NCBI GenBank assembly: GCA_045603225.1
Contig: JAZULT010000070.1
Coordinates: 124,001-188,000 of the forward strand
DNA from: RGIG9115 sp045603225
Lineage (GTDB): Bacteria; Bacillota; Clostridia; UBA1381
Length of the DNA stretch: 64,000 nt
Reading direction: 5' to 3'
The stretch's first letter is position 1. Every line of letters starts with the position of its first letter. A model generated the notes under the pieces. It worked only from the letters and a program-made list of their open reading frames with translations, was not told the origin of the DNA and did no database searches. Position numbers and translations under genes: made by a program. This document shows positions 7,815 through 16,053 of this stretch, piece by piece.

Positions 7815-8634
7815 GTTGCTTGTTCTGTTTTACATATTGAGTAGGAGACATTCCTTTCAGTTTTCTGAACACAGATGAAAAATAATTGCTGTCATTATAA
7901 CCGCATGCGAAAGCGACATCTGTTACAGATAAATCAGTTTCTGTAAGAAGGTGCTCGGCATGCGAAATTCTTACATAGTTTATATATTCGGATATTGTCA
8001 GATTGGAATTTTTTCTGAATTCATTAAATAATGTGCGTTCATTAATATGTAAATGCTTTGAAATATCCGAAACAGATATTTTTGAGCTGAAGTTATTGTT
8101 TATGTAATTCATTATAAGGTGTGCGGTGTTTTGTTTTGTGTCTGTTTTCGGAACAGTGCAGTATCTGCTGATATTAATCATAAGTTCATCTGTATAATGA
8201 AGCTGCATTGTTTCGGAATACTTGTCCTTAATGCTGTTTTCTTTTTTTATTCTTTTAAGAATTTCATATATATAGTCGCATTTGTTTAGCGGTATGTCAA
8301 GAATCGTAGGAGATTTATATTTTCGGGCAATGTCGGCAGTAATACTGCTTATTTGCTCGGGACTAATCTGAAGCTCTATGCGGTGTGTTTCGGCAGTTGA
8401 GTTTGTGTATATGCTTCTGTGTGGAAAATCCGGTGGGATAATCAGAACTTTACCCTTTGACAGACAAAAATTACAATCATTAAAAAAGAATTCATTTCTT
8501 CCGCTGGTAACGAAAAATAATTCATATCCGTTGTGAATATGCATTTCAGGCATTGTATAAATATCTTTGTGGTTTGTCTGTACCGATATATATATCGGGG
8601 AGGTATGAAAATCCAGTTTAACCAATTGTTTCAT
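7807..8634 (-). CDS. AraC-family transcriptional regulator
   Basis: A 275-residue one-component regulator. Residues ~1-150 form a cupin-like sensing domain (MPEMHIHNGYELFFVTSGRN and KVLIIPPDFPHR are typical). Residues ~175-275 hold the two helix-turn-helix motifs of AraC proteins (ISVSDISKHLHINERTLFNE and TDVAFACGYNDSNYFSSVFR). No membrane segment. Start ATG 8634 has AGGAGA ten bases upstream; a TATAAT box lies near 8670 on the minus strand with a poor -35. It sits between CE7 and GH105, so a role in sugar use is likely, but the ligand is unknown. Confidence 0.88.
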   Translation of the reverse strand: MKQLVKLDFHTSPIYISVQTNHKDIYTMPEMHIHNGYELFFVTSGRNEFFFNDCNFCLSKGKVLIIPPDFPHRSIYTNSTAETHRIELQISPEQISSITADIARKYKSPTILDIPLNKCDYIYEILKRIKKENSIKDKYSETMQLHYTDELMINISRYCTVPKTDTKQNTAHLIMNYINNNFSSKISVSDISKHLHINERTLFNEFRKNSNLTISEYINYVRISHAEHLLTETDLSVTDVAFACGYNDSNYFSSVFRKLKGMSPTQYVKQNKQQK

Positions 8635-8715
8635 ATCACATAATTCTCCTGAGTGTTTTATTAACTTATATTATAACACAGAATTTTAAAAAAATAAAGA
8701 GTTTTTTTAATAAAA

Positions 8716-8756
8716 ATTGGAGATGTAAAAAAAACGGGCTTTTTTACATCTCCAAT
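8716..8756. terminator. Long hairpin terminator downstream of GH105
   Basis: A perfect 17-bp stem (8716-8732 with 8740-8756) with loop AACGGGC. On the minus strand it follows the GH105 stop codon by a few bases and is followed by TTTTATTAAAAAAA. Confidence 0.85.
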
Positions 8757-8761
8757 GATTA

Positions 8762-9922
8762 TTAACCTTGCATATCTCTGTATCTTTGCATTTCAGCACA
8801 CATAAGCAAAAATGCACCGGTACCGTGTAAATCGTTGGTAATCTGAGGACGGTTTACATAGTATTCGTAAGTTCCTTCGTCTATGCATGTTCCTGCACAG
8901 ACAAGATTTACTTCAAGTCCACCGTCTTTGTCGATTGTAAGAGATTTTACGCTTCCTTCATAAGCTCTCTCAAGCACATCACCAAACTCATCTTTTGATA
9001 CCACACCCATGCGTATAGCTTTGGCATAAGAATAAATAAAGAGATTTGTACATGAGCTTTCAACCCAGTTGTCCGGCTCGTCAATCTTATCGAGAACTTC
9101 AAACCACATTCCTGTTTTCTTGTCCTGATACTTTACAAGAGCTGTAAGCAAATCTTTTTCTATACGCTTAAGACGTGGCACATCGGGATGATTTTCCGGA
9201 ATGTATTCAAGTATATCAAGAATTGCAACAGCATACCAGCCAACAGCTCTGCCCCATATTTCACTTGAAAGTCCTGTTTCGGGGTCTGCCCACGGCATTT
9301 TATCTTTTGAATCGTCCCAACCGTGGAAGTAAAGACCTGTTTTTTCGTCTTTGATGAAATCTTCCATAAGGAACACCTGCTTTATAGCTCTGTCACGAAG
9401 TACTGTATCTCCGAAACGTTTTGCGTAAATAACGGATAAAGGTCCTGCCATATATGCTCCGTCCATCCACATCTGGTTCGGCTGAGTCATCATATGCCAG
9501 TAGCCGCCGTAATCGTTTACCGGCCAGTAATGCATAGATTTTGCGGCTTCAATTGCCGGTTTTATGTATTTCTCGTCACCTGTTTCATCAAACAGATTGT
9601 AAAGAATAATCGTTGCCTGCTTGTGGTCAAGCATCTGAAGAGCTTGTTTTGCAAGCCATGGAGTATCAGGTGTTGTAAGCTCATGGACAAAACCGATTAA
9701 TTCTCCATTTTCTCCAAGAACGCTGTCAGCGTAGTCTTTTATGTAGTTAAAATATTTCTTTTCACCGCATAAATAATATATATTCTGCATACCTGAGAGA
9801 AAAACTCCCTGATGATAGAACAGTACACCTTCAGGCGGAAGCATCTGAGGCTCAAATTTGTTCATCATTGTATCGCAAAGCATTTTTCCGAGCTCAAGCG
9901 GTTTTTTATCTTTTAAATTCAT
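8762..9922 (-). CDS. Unsaturated rhamnogalacturonyl/uronyl hydrolase, family GH105
   Basis: Removes the 4,5-unsaturated uronic acid left at oligosaccharide ends by pectate or rhamnogalacturonan lyases, by a hydration mechanism. The 386-residue protein is the usual size (YteR and YesR of Bacillus are about 370). An alpha/alpha barrel is expected. Family motifs: MWMDGAYMAGPL with catalytic-type Asp154, EIWGRAVGWYAVAILD, and ESSCTNLFIYSYAKAI. No signal peptide: cytoplasmic, acting on imported products. Start ATG 9922 has GGAGGG upstream. It lies 100 bases downstream of the enzyme-fold/AraC regulator on the same strand, so the two may be cotranscribed. GH88 is a related alternative, but the motifs fit GH105 better. 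Confidence 0.9.
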   Translation of the reverse strand: MNLKDKKPLELGKMLCDTMMNKFEPQMLPPEGVLFYHQGVFLSGMQNIYYLCGEKKYFNYIKDYADSVLGENGELIGFVHELTTPDTPWLAKQALQMLDHKQATIILYNLFDETGDEKYIKPAIEAAKSMHYWPVNDYGGYWHMMTQPNQMWMDGAYMAGPLSVIYAKRFGDTVLRDRAIKQVFLMEDFIKDEKTGLYFHGWDDSKDKMPWADPETGLSSEIWGRAVGWYAVAILDILEYIPENHPDVPRLKRIEKDLLTALVKYQDKKTGMWFEVLDKIDEPDNWVESSCTNLFIYSYAKAIRMGVVSKDEFGDVLERAYEGSVKSLTIDKDGGLEVNLVCAGTCIDEGTYEYYVNRPQITNDLHGTGAFLLMCAEMQRYRDMQG

Positions 9923-10022
9923 TTAAATCCCTCCTTATTACAGTATAGAAAAAAGTGTTAATTATTTCCTTTAAAATAATGTATTTTTCGGCAAATCTTT
10001 AATATTGTGAATTAAGAATTTG

Positions 10023-12494
10023 TTATTGATTTTGTTTTTTGAAGGTGCCGAGTGTATTTCCGGTATGCTTTTTAAATGCACGCAGAAAGCTTGAAACGTT
10101 TTCGTATCCACATTCACGGGCGATGCGTTCCGAGTCCGATTCGCCGCCTGAAATGAGTTTTTTTGCGTGTTCCATACGTACCCGTGTGAGATATTGAAGA
10201 TAAGTCATGCCGGTACGCTTATGGAAGGTTTTGCTTATATGTGCTTCGTCCATTCCTATTTTTTCTGCAAGATAGGTAAGAGACAGGGAAGGGTTCCCGA
10301 AATCGCTGTTTATTATCGCGGTTACGGAATCAATAAAATCCTTTCTTTTTTTATTTTCAGAATAGAGACGGTAATCAAGCTTGATTTTATCAAGAATACT
10401 GATTATCGTTTTTTCTATTGCGTCAATTGAGTTGTCCTGGCTGAGATTGATATAAATATTGGAATATTCGTATTTAATTATGTTTTCAAATATAATACTG
10501 TAGCTTTTTGCAACCTCAAAAATGTTTGTTATAATTCTTATCGCAAAACGTTTTGCGATGTCTGTGGCAATTTCTGATTTTCTTATAATATCAAGAATTT
10601 CCACACATTCCTGATGAATATTTTCAAAATCAAGAGACAGTATGTTTTCAATTTTTGTAAGTATTGTTTCGGTCGGTGAGTTTGATTCTCCCGGAGTGCT
10701 TATCGGTATTTCCGATGACGAATTTACAATAAATTCATACTGAAGAGAGGATTCTTCAGTGTCACGTGCATATGTTTCGATTTCTGTACCGTTTATTTCC
10801 TGTGTGCTGTTAAGTATTTGATAAACCCAGTCCTGAGGTTTTACTACGGTTTTGAGTTTCATTTCGAAATCTCCGTATTTCTGGGACGATAGGAGAAGCC
10901 CTTTTGACAGCTTGTTTGAAACGGTTGGTATTTTTGTATCATCGTCGGAAAAAAGTAGAGAGAACTGACATACGGAACATTCGGAGCTCCCGAGGTCAAA
11001 TGTCTTTTTCTTTCCGCTGTATAACACAAGGTCATAACAAATTCTGTCTTCATATTCCTTAAATTCAATATATGGAGAAAATATATCGAATTTGTAAAAG
11101 TTATATTTAAATCGGATAATTAAGTCTTCGAAAGCTACACTGAGTTTTTTAGATGTATGCCGGGATTTCAGCTTGTCAATGTTCCCTATAACGGTGAACC
11201 GGATTCTCAAATCACGTGTACTTATTTTTTTGTTTGGCATTTTGCCATCATTCATATGAGTTATACCATGATTAACAGATAAGACTACTGAACCGATTAG
11301 TGAATTTTTAACCTGTGTACAGAAAATAAAAGATGAAGTAAAATCAGTTCCGTCAATCAGACAGGTAAGCTTCGCGCAATATGGTGATTCTTTTGTACCG
11401 AAATATCCGATTAGCGGTCTTCGTTCTTTCCAGAATTCGCTTTTGTTGAAGCTTCCTATAGTATATTTTGGCTGTTGGTATGTGGTTGAGGTATAAGAAT
11501 AAGCAAAATTCGGGTATGTATTTCCCTGAAAAATAAGACGCTGTGAGTATTCGATATGCTTTTCACCTGTAAAAAACGGATAAAACTGCGGAGGGCAATT
11601 TATATCGTCGGTAGTGATGCAATCTGATGTTCTGGAGGGTGAAATATTATAGATTTTTTTATCATTTCCTCCCGAGATTATCTTTTCCATTCCGGTCGCG
11701 AAATCGTTGTGAAGCCTTGAAAACGGTCCTGCCAGCAGACCTGTTTGGAAGTGATAATGCCCTGCAAGACTTTTCCAAAGAATTTTGTTAAGCTTTTGCG
11801 CAGCATTGAGTGCACGTGTGTTTTTTATATTTTCAAGAATTTTTTTAAAGTATTTCGCCATGATTAATGAATAAACAGGAGAATTGAATTCATAGAAGTC
11901 ACCGTTAAAAAGAGTGTAGCTCAGAAAATTTTCAAGCTTTTGCATTCCATAGTTTACAAATTCGAGACGTGAAAAAATTTCTCCGCAAAAAACACAGGCA
12001 TAACATTCCTCGCAAACGATATGAGAATATCTGAGTGTGGTGTTTCTGTTTACTATGAATATCGTTGCGGCAAAGCACGAGGATTTGATTAAATTGAGAG
12101 TATCGGACGGAATAATATCTTTATGTTTATTGTAAATTTCCAGAAGTTCTATAAGGTTAAATACTGCGAAGTTCTGATCGGGTGAAATCATATCTTCGAT
12201 AGGCTCTTCAAGAAAAATAGACCATAGACCGTAGTATTTTTTTGAAGGTCTTCCTTCTTGAAGTGATATTATTTTTTTCAGCATTTCATCAACCTTACGG
12301 GAATATTTTCCTTCATAATCAAGTAGAACTGATGCATATCGGAGGGTATTATGAACAGTATGTGCTACTGAGCTTTTATATTTTGAATGAGCAGGATTGT
12401 ACTCGGTTTTTGTAGTTTGCATAATCATTTTTTCTTTGTCGTCATAGTTTTTTTCACAGCACTTTAAATATTCGCGCATAGTTTCTCTGTCCAT
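10023..12494 (-). CDS. Enzyme-like domain fused to AraC helix-turn-helix, putative sugar-responsive regulator
   Basis: An 823-residue cytoplasmic protein. Residues 1-~570 align over their whole length with the free-standing protein encoded at 12663-14390: NGDFYEFNSPVYSL, LLAGPFSRLHNDF and FWKERRPLIGYF correspond to GGVFEYNSPCYTP, QLAGPHSRAYSDY and LWNQRRPLLGYI. A linker (~575-715) follows. Residues ~720-823 are a complete AraC DNA-binding domain (LSLTYLAEKIGMDEAHISKT, IARECGYENVSSFLRAFKKH). ATG 12494 is preferred over ATG 12515 because GGGATGGA lies upstream and the N-terminus then aligns with its relative. Divergent from module 1, with promoters nearly back to back, so control of that module is likely. 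I do not know a named family for the first domain; an alpha-toroid plus beta-sandwich, as in polysaccharide lyases, is a guess. Confidence 0.75.
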   Translation of the reverse strand: MDRETMREYLKCCEKNYDDKEKMIMQTTKTEYNPAHSKYKSSVAHTVHNTLRYASVLLDYEGKYSRKVDEMLKKIISLQEGRPSKKYYGLWSIFLEEPIEDMISPDQNFAVFNLIELLEIYNKHKDIIPSDTLNLIKSSCFAATIFIVNRNTTLRYSHIVCEECYACVFCGEIFSRLEFVNYGMQKLENFLSYTLFNGDFYEFNSPVYSLIMAKYFKKILENIKNTRALNAAQKLNKILWKSLAGHYHFQTGLLAGPFSRLHNDFATGMEKIISGGNDKKIYNISPSRTSDCITTDDINCPPQFYPFFTGEKHIEYSQRLIFQGNTYPNFAYSYTSTTYQQPKYTIGSFNKSEFWKERRPLIGYFGTKESPYCAKLTCLIDGTDFTSSFIFCTQVKNSLIGSVVLSVNHGITHMNDGKMPNKKISTRDLRIRFTVIGNIDKLKSRHTSKKLSVAFEDLIIRFKYNFYKFDIFSPYIEFKEYEDRICYDLVLYSGKKKTFDLGSSECSVCQFSLLFSDDDTKIPTVSNKLSKGLLLSSQKYGDFEMKLKTVVKPQDWVYQILNSTQEINGTEIETYARDTEESSLQYEFIVNSSSEIPISTPGESNSPTETILTKIENILSLDFENIHQECVEILDIIRKSEIATDIAKRFAIRIITNIFEVAKSYSIIFENIIKYEYSNIYINLSQDNSIDAIEKTIISILDKIKLDYRLYSENKKRKDFIDSVTAIINSDFGNPSLSLTYLAEKIGMDEAHISKTFHKRTGMTYLQYLTRVRMEHAKKLISGGESDSERIARECGYENVSSFLRAFKKHTGNTLGTFKKQNQ

Positions 12495-12526
12495 ATGAAT
12501 TCCATCCCTTTCCATATTCTTTTTTT

Positions 12527-12555
12527 ATTATATAACATAAAATATTAATTGTCAA
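12527..12555 (-). promoter_or_regulatory. Promoter of the enzyme-fold/AraC regulator
   Basis: Minus strand TTGACA (12550-12555), 17-base spacer, TATAAT (12527-12532). Confidence 0.85.
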
Positions 12556-12596
12556 TACTAAAACACAAAAACTGCAAAAAATGCAAAAAATGTATC

Positions 12597-12625
12597 TTGA
12601 AATGTGTTTTATAATGTTGTATACT
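12597..12625 (+). promoter_or_regulatory. Promoter of module 1
   Basis: TTGAAA (12597-12602), 17-base spacer, TATACT (12620-12625). The -35 box is 41 bases from the divergent regulator's -35. The A-rich stretch between them (two copies of TGCAAAAAA, 12573-12590) may hold the operator. Confidence 0.7.
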
Positions 12626-12662
12626 GTAAGTAAATAGTAATATACTTGTGGAGGAATACATT

Positions 12663-14390
12663 ATGAACGCTGAAGAATTAATAAAACATAGAAAAGCACT
12701 TGAAGAAATAGAAAAGAATTTTGATAAGGACAGAAATCTGATATCATCGGGTATTGTCAGAAAATATGCATATCATACAAAGCTTGCAGGGAAACAGGTA
12801 CACGGAATAAGGGACAGCCTGTCTTATGCAGTCGGTCTTTTGTATGGTGATGATGAAAAATATACTGAAAGAGCAATTAAGATACTTGAAGAAATACTTA
12901 GACTCCAGGACACAAATCCTGAAAGTAAAACATTTGGTTTGTGGTCTTATTATGCCGAAGAAACTCTTGAAGAAATGGATGCTCCGGACTGGAACTGGGC
13001 TGACTTTCTCGGGAAACAGATTGTAGAAATATTATATATTCACAAGGATAAAATTCCTGAAAGATTAATCGAGCCTTTGGGCGATGCGTGCAGATATGCA
13101 TGTGAATCGGTAATAACGAGAAACGAGGGAGTTCAGTATACTAATATTGCATTTATGGAAAGCCTCCTTCTTATTTCCACAGGCGAGCTTTTAGGGGTTG
13201 ACAGATATCTTGAATACGGTCTTGATCAGCTTGAAAGATTTCTCGGATTTTACAAATTTCAGGGTGGTGTATTTGAATATAACAGCCCATGCTATACACC
13301 GCTTATCACAAGAGATGTCGGAACATTCTTAAAGCTTGTTAAAAATGAAGAAGCAAGAAAGAATGCGGAAAAGGTGAATGACCTTTGCTGGAAAATGATA
13401 GCGGAGCATTTCAGAGCGGATTTGCTTCAGCTTGCAGGGCCTCATTCAAGAGCATATTCCGATTATGTTGCTGATGGTTTTATATATAGCATTGAGCTTG
13501 CATGTGAGGGCGAGATAAGCTTTGACTGTGAGAAGAAATATGACTGCGAAACTTTCTGGACAAAACCGTTCTGTCCCGAAAAGTACAGAAAATATTTTAA
13601 AGGAGAAAAACTTCCTGAGTCAACAGAAAAGCTTATTATCAAAGGCTTCAACTATCCGTTTTTTGCTTTTTCGCAGACAGCAACGACATATCATGAGGAA
13701 ATGTTTACTCTCGGAACATTTAATCGTGAAGAATTATGGAATCAGAGACGACCGCTTCTCGGATATATAAAGGGAAAAACGAAACCCTACTGTGTAAGAG
13801 TAAGATGTCTTCATGACGGATATGATTTTTCTTCAGCGGCACTTCACTGTGTACAGGAAAAATCGTCAGTTCTCGGTATAGTAAACTTCTCATCAAACAG
13901 GGGAGATACGCATATTGGACTTGATAAAGCTTCTGATGCAGTGTATGAAACACTTGAGCTCTCATTTGAGGTCGAGGGAGATACAGATGGAATTACATAT
14001 GAAAGAGGCGGAAACTCTGCCATAATAAATGCCGGTGGTGTTAATATAGATATTAATATTCCGGGCGTGAAATTCGGAGAAAATAACATTGAATATAAAA
14101 TAAGAAAAGAAGAAAATAAGGTTATATACAGTATTATTCTGTATTGGGGTGAAAAAACGAAAATTGATTTACCTGCGCTTGATGCGGCATATGTATGCTT
14201 TACACTTTCTCTTAACTCGGAGGTTTCGGAAGTTACAGTGTGTGAAGATGAAAGATTTGTAAATATTGCCGGTGAAAGCTTCGGAAGAAAACTTGAGGTA
14301 AAATCACTTAAAGCTGTACATCCTTTCATGAATATTATGTATGAGGATTTACAGATGAAAGACGGAGAAAGATTGGAGGATATATCATGA
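12663..14390 (+). CDS. Cytoplasmic protein of unknown function, enzyme-like; free-standing form of the regulator domain
   Basis: A 575-residue protein without signal peptide. I do not recognise a named family. The first ~320 residues look all-helical with paired-helix spacing, as in alpha-toroid glycan enzymes; the rest looks beta-rich. Conserved, possibly catalytic points are GVFEYNSPCYTP, QLAGPHSRAYSDY and NREELWNQRRPLLGY. It ends just where the relatives at 10023-12494 and 51841-54300 continue into linker and AraC domains. ATG 12663 is chosen for GGAGG upstream; a GTG at 12648 overlaps that site. Its stop overlaps the next start (ATGA), so it is translationally coupled to S-layer protein A1. 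A glycan lyase or hydrolase for imported oligosaccharides is the best guess. Confidence 0.7.
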   Translation: MNAEELIKHRKALEEIEKNFDKDRNLISSGIVRKYAYHTKLAGKQVHGIRDSLSYAVGLLYGDDEKYTERAIKILEEILRLQDTNPESKTFGLWSYYAEETLEEMDAPDWNWADFLGKQIVEILYIHKDKIPERLIEPLGDACRYACESVITRNEGVQYTNIAFMESLLLISTGELLGVDRYLEYGLDQLERFLGFYKFQGGVFEYNSPCYTPLITRDVGTFLKLVKNEEARKNAEKVNDLCWKMIAEHFRADLLQLAGPHSRAYSDYVADGFIYSIELACEGEISFDCEKKYDCETFWTKPFCPEKYRKYFKGEKLPESTEKLIIKGFNYPFFAFSQTATTYHEEMFTLGTFNREELWNQRRPLLGYIKGKTKPYCVRVRCLHDGYDFSSAALHCVQEKSSVLGIVNFSSNRGDTHIGLDKASDAVYETLELSFEVEGDTDGITYERGGNSAIINAGGVNIDINIPGVKFGENNIEYKIRKEENKVIYSIILYWGEKTKIDLPALDAAYVCFTLSLNSEVSEVTVCEDERFVNIAGESFGRKLEVKSLKAVHPFMNIMYEDLQMKDGERLEDIS

Positions 14391-16033
14391 AATACAAAGT
14401 TTTTCCTATAGTAGCGGCACTTCTTGCAACTACTACAGCCTCGGCGGCAGTTATTAATAAAAATTCCGACGGTAATATATCAATAAACGGAAGTCTCGGG
14501 CTTGATTTTAAGAACACAGAGGTTCAGGTTCAGATTCTCGGTCCTTTTGATGAAAAGAAAACTTTGGAAGAAGCTGTGTTTGATGGTGGAAACAGAGCGG
14601 AATTTATGGCAAATACATATATAAATACCGTTAAGTGTGATGAACTCGGAAACTACTCATTTGTATATAATGTAAAGGAAGAAAATAAATTTTATTGTGT
14701 ATCTGTAAATGAGCCGGAAAGTGCAAGGGTTCAGACTGTGAGCGTATATGCGGCATCATCAGAAAGCGAAGAAGCTTTTTTGACAAATGTAAACTCAGCA
14801 GATTCAGTGGAAATGCTTGAAATTCTGAAAAATGAAGATTATGCGGATATTTTAATCGGAAACCGTTCCGATTTTGGCAAAATAACTGATGAAGAACTTT
14901 TAAAAAGCCTTGCAGACGGGCTTTCAAAGAAAAACTATGAGTCATTTGTGGATTTCGAAAATGAACTGACAGAGCTTTGTGCTGTGATTCTTTCCGGGAC
15001 TATGTCAGACGTAGAGGAAATGCGTACACTTGCGGAAGAAAAGCTTGACCTTACCAAATCTGAACTTTATGAGATGTATAAGGAATTTTCGGACGAAGTA
15101 AAGGATGCTGTTTTTGGAAGAATGATAAACGGCGGATATACTGAATTTGATGAGTATATACTGGCTTTTGAGGAAGGTGTTTTTCTTGAAAAGGTTAAAG
15201 GCGAAAAATATTCTTCTAATATGACAAGTCTTATAGAGTCAAACAAAAAACGTTTTGATTTTGACCTTGACGGATATTCAGAATATTCCGATAAGGTAAA
15301 TAAGAAGCTTTGCGGAAAAGATTTTGATGACATGGATGATTTCAAAAAGTCACTTGCGGATGAAATTGAAGATGAGGAAAATTCAAAATCTCCGTCAAGT
15401 GGCGGAGGTGGCGGAGGGGGTTCATCTTCAAAACCGGCACAGAACATAATAATGGCACAGGGCGACTCGGTTAAAACAGAGCAGAGTCAGAGTATAGGAT
15501 TTTTTGATGATATTGGAAATGTTTCATGGGCAGTTGAGGCAATAAATGCTCTTGCTGAGAAAGGTGTTGTGTCAGGTAAGTCTTCAAGACAGTTTGCACC
15601 TATGGATAATATTAAGCGTGAAGAGTTTGTGAAAATGGTTGTAAATGCATTCGGGCTTACAGCCGCTGACGGTGAAATTTCCTTTGAAGATGTATCGGCT
15701 GACGCGTGGTATTATAATGATATAAAAACTGCATATTCCCTTGGAATTATAAACGGAGCAGACGAAGCACATTTTGGTACGGGAAGTCTTATAACACGTC
15801 AGGATATGGCGGCCATACTTTACAGAACTGCAGAAAAACTCGGAAAAGAATTCGGGAAAGATAATGAAGTATTTGAAGATGACAGTAAAATTGCAGACTA
15901 TGCAAAGAATGCGGTTTACTCACTTAAATACGAAGGTATAATTTCAGGTATGGGTGACGGTATTTTTGCACCTCTTGAAAATGCAACAAGAGCTCAGGCG
16001 GCGAAGATGATTTATCTTATGATGAATAAATAA
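14387..16033 (+). CDS. S-layer protein A1: beta region, helical region, Gly linker, three SLH domains
   Basis: Secreted 548-residue cell-surface protein. Signal peptide 1-~21 (ALLATTTASA). Residues ~25-125 look like an Ig-like beta domain, ~130-330 a charged helical region, ~334-345 a Gly/Ser linker, and ~370-548 three SLH domains (WAVEAINALAEKGVVSG, DAWYYNDIKTAYSLGIING, YAKNAVYSLKYEGIISG, each followed by the usual RxE or TRxQ segment). SLH domains bind pyruvylated secondary cell-wall polymer. It overlaps the previous gene by four bases and is followed 20 bases later by B1. Same architecture as the genes at 34095 and 57433. The function of the N-terminal two-thirds is unknown. Confidence 0.85.
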   Translation: MKYKVFPIVAALLATTTASAAVINKNSDGNISINGSLGLDFKNTEVQVQILGPFDEKKTLEEAVFDGGNRAEFMANTYINTVKCDELGNYSFVYNVKEENKFYCVSVNEPESARVQTVSVYAASSESEEAFLTNVNSADSVEMLEILKNEDYADILIGNRSDFGKITDEELLKSLADGLSKKNYESFVDFENELTELCAVILSGTMSDVEEMRTLAEEKLDLTKSELYEMYKEFSDEVKDAVFGRMINGGYTEFDEYILAFEEGVFLEKVKGEKYSSNMTSLIESNKKRFDFDLDGYSEYSDKVNKKLCGKDFDDMDDFKKSLADEIEDEENSKSPSSGGGGGGGSSSKPAQNIIMAQGDSVKTEQSQSIGFFDDIGNVSWAVEAINALAEKGVVSGKSSRQFAPMDNIKREEFVKMVVNAFGLTAADGEISFEDVSADAWYYNDIKTAYSLGIINGADEAHFGTGSLITRQDMAAILYRTAEKLGKEFGKDNEVFEDDSKIADYAKNAVYSLKYEGIISGMGDGIFAPLENATRAQAAKMIYLMMNK

Positions 16034-16053
16034 CCGGAAAGGAGAATGACTGT

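Noticed and set aside
13844..14329. 161-codon minus-strand frame inside the enzyme-like gene
   Set aside because: Fully antisense to a gene with clear codon bias and paralogues; no ribosome site.
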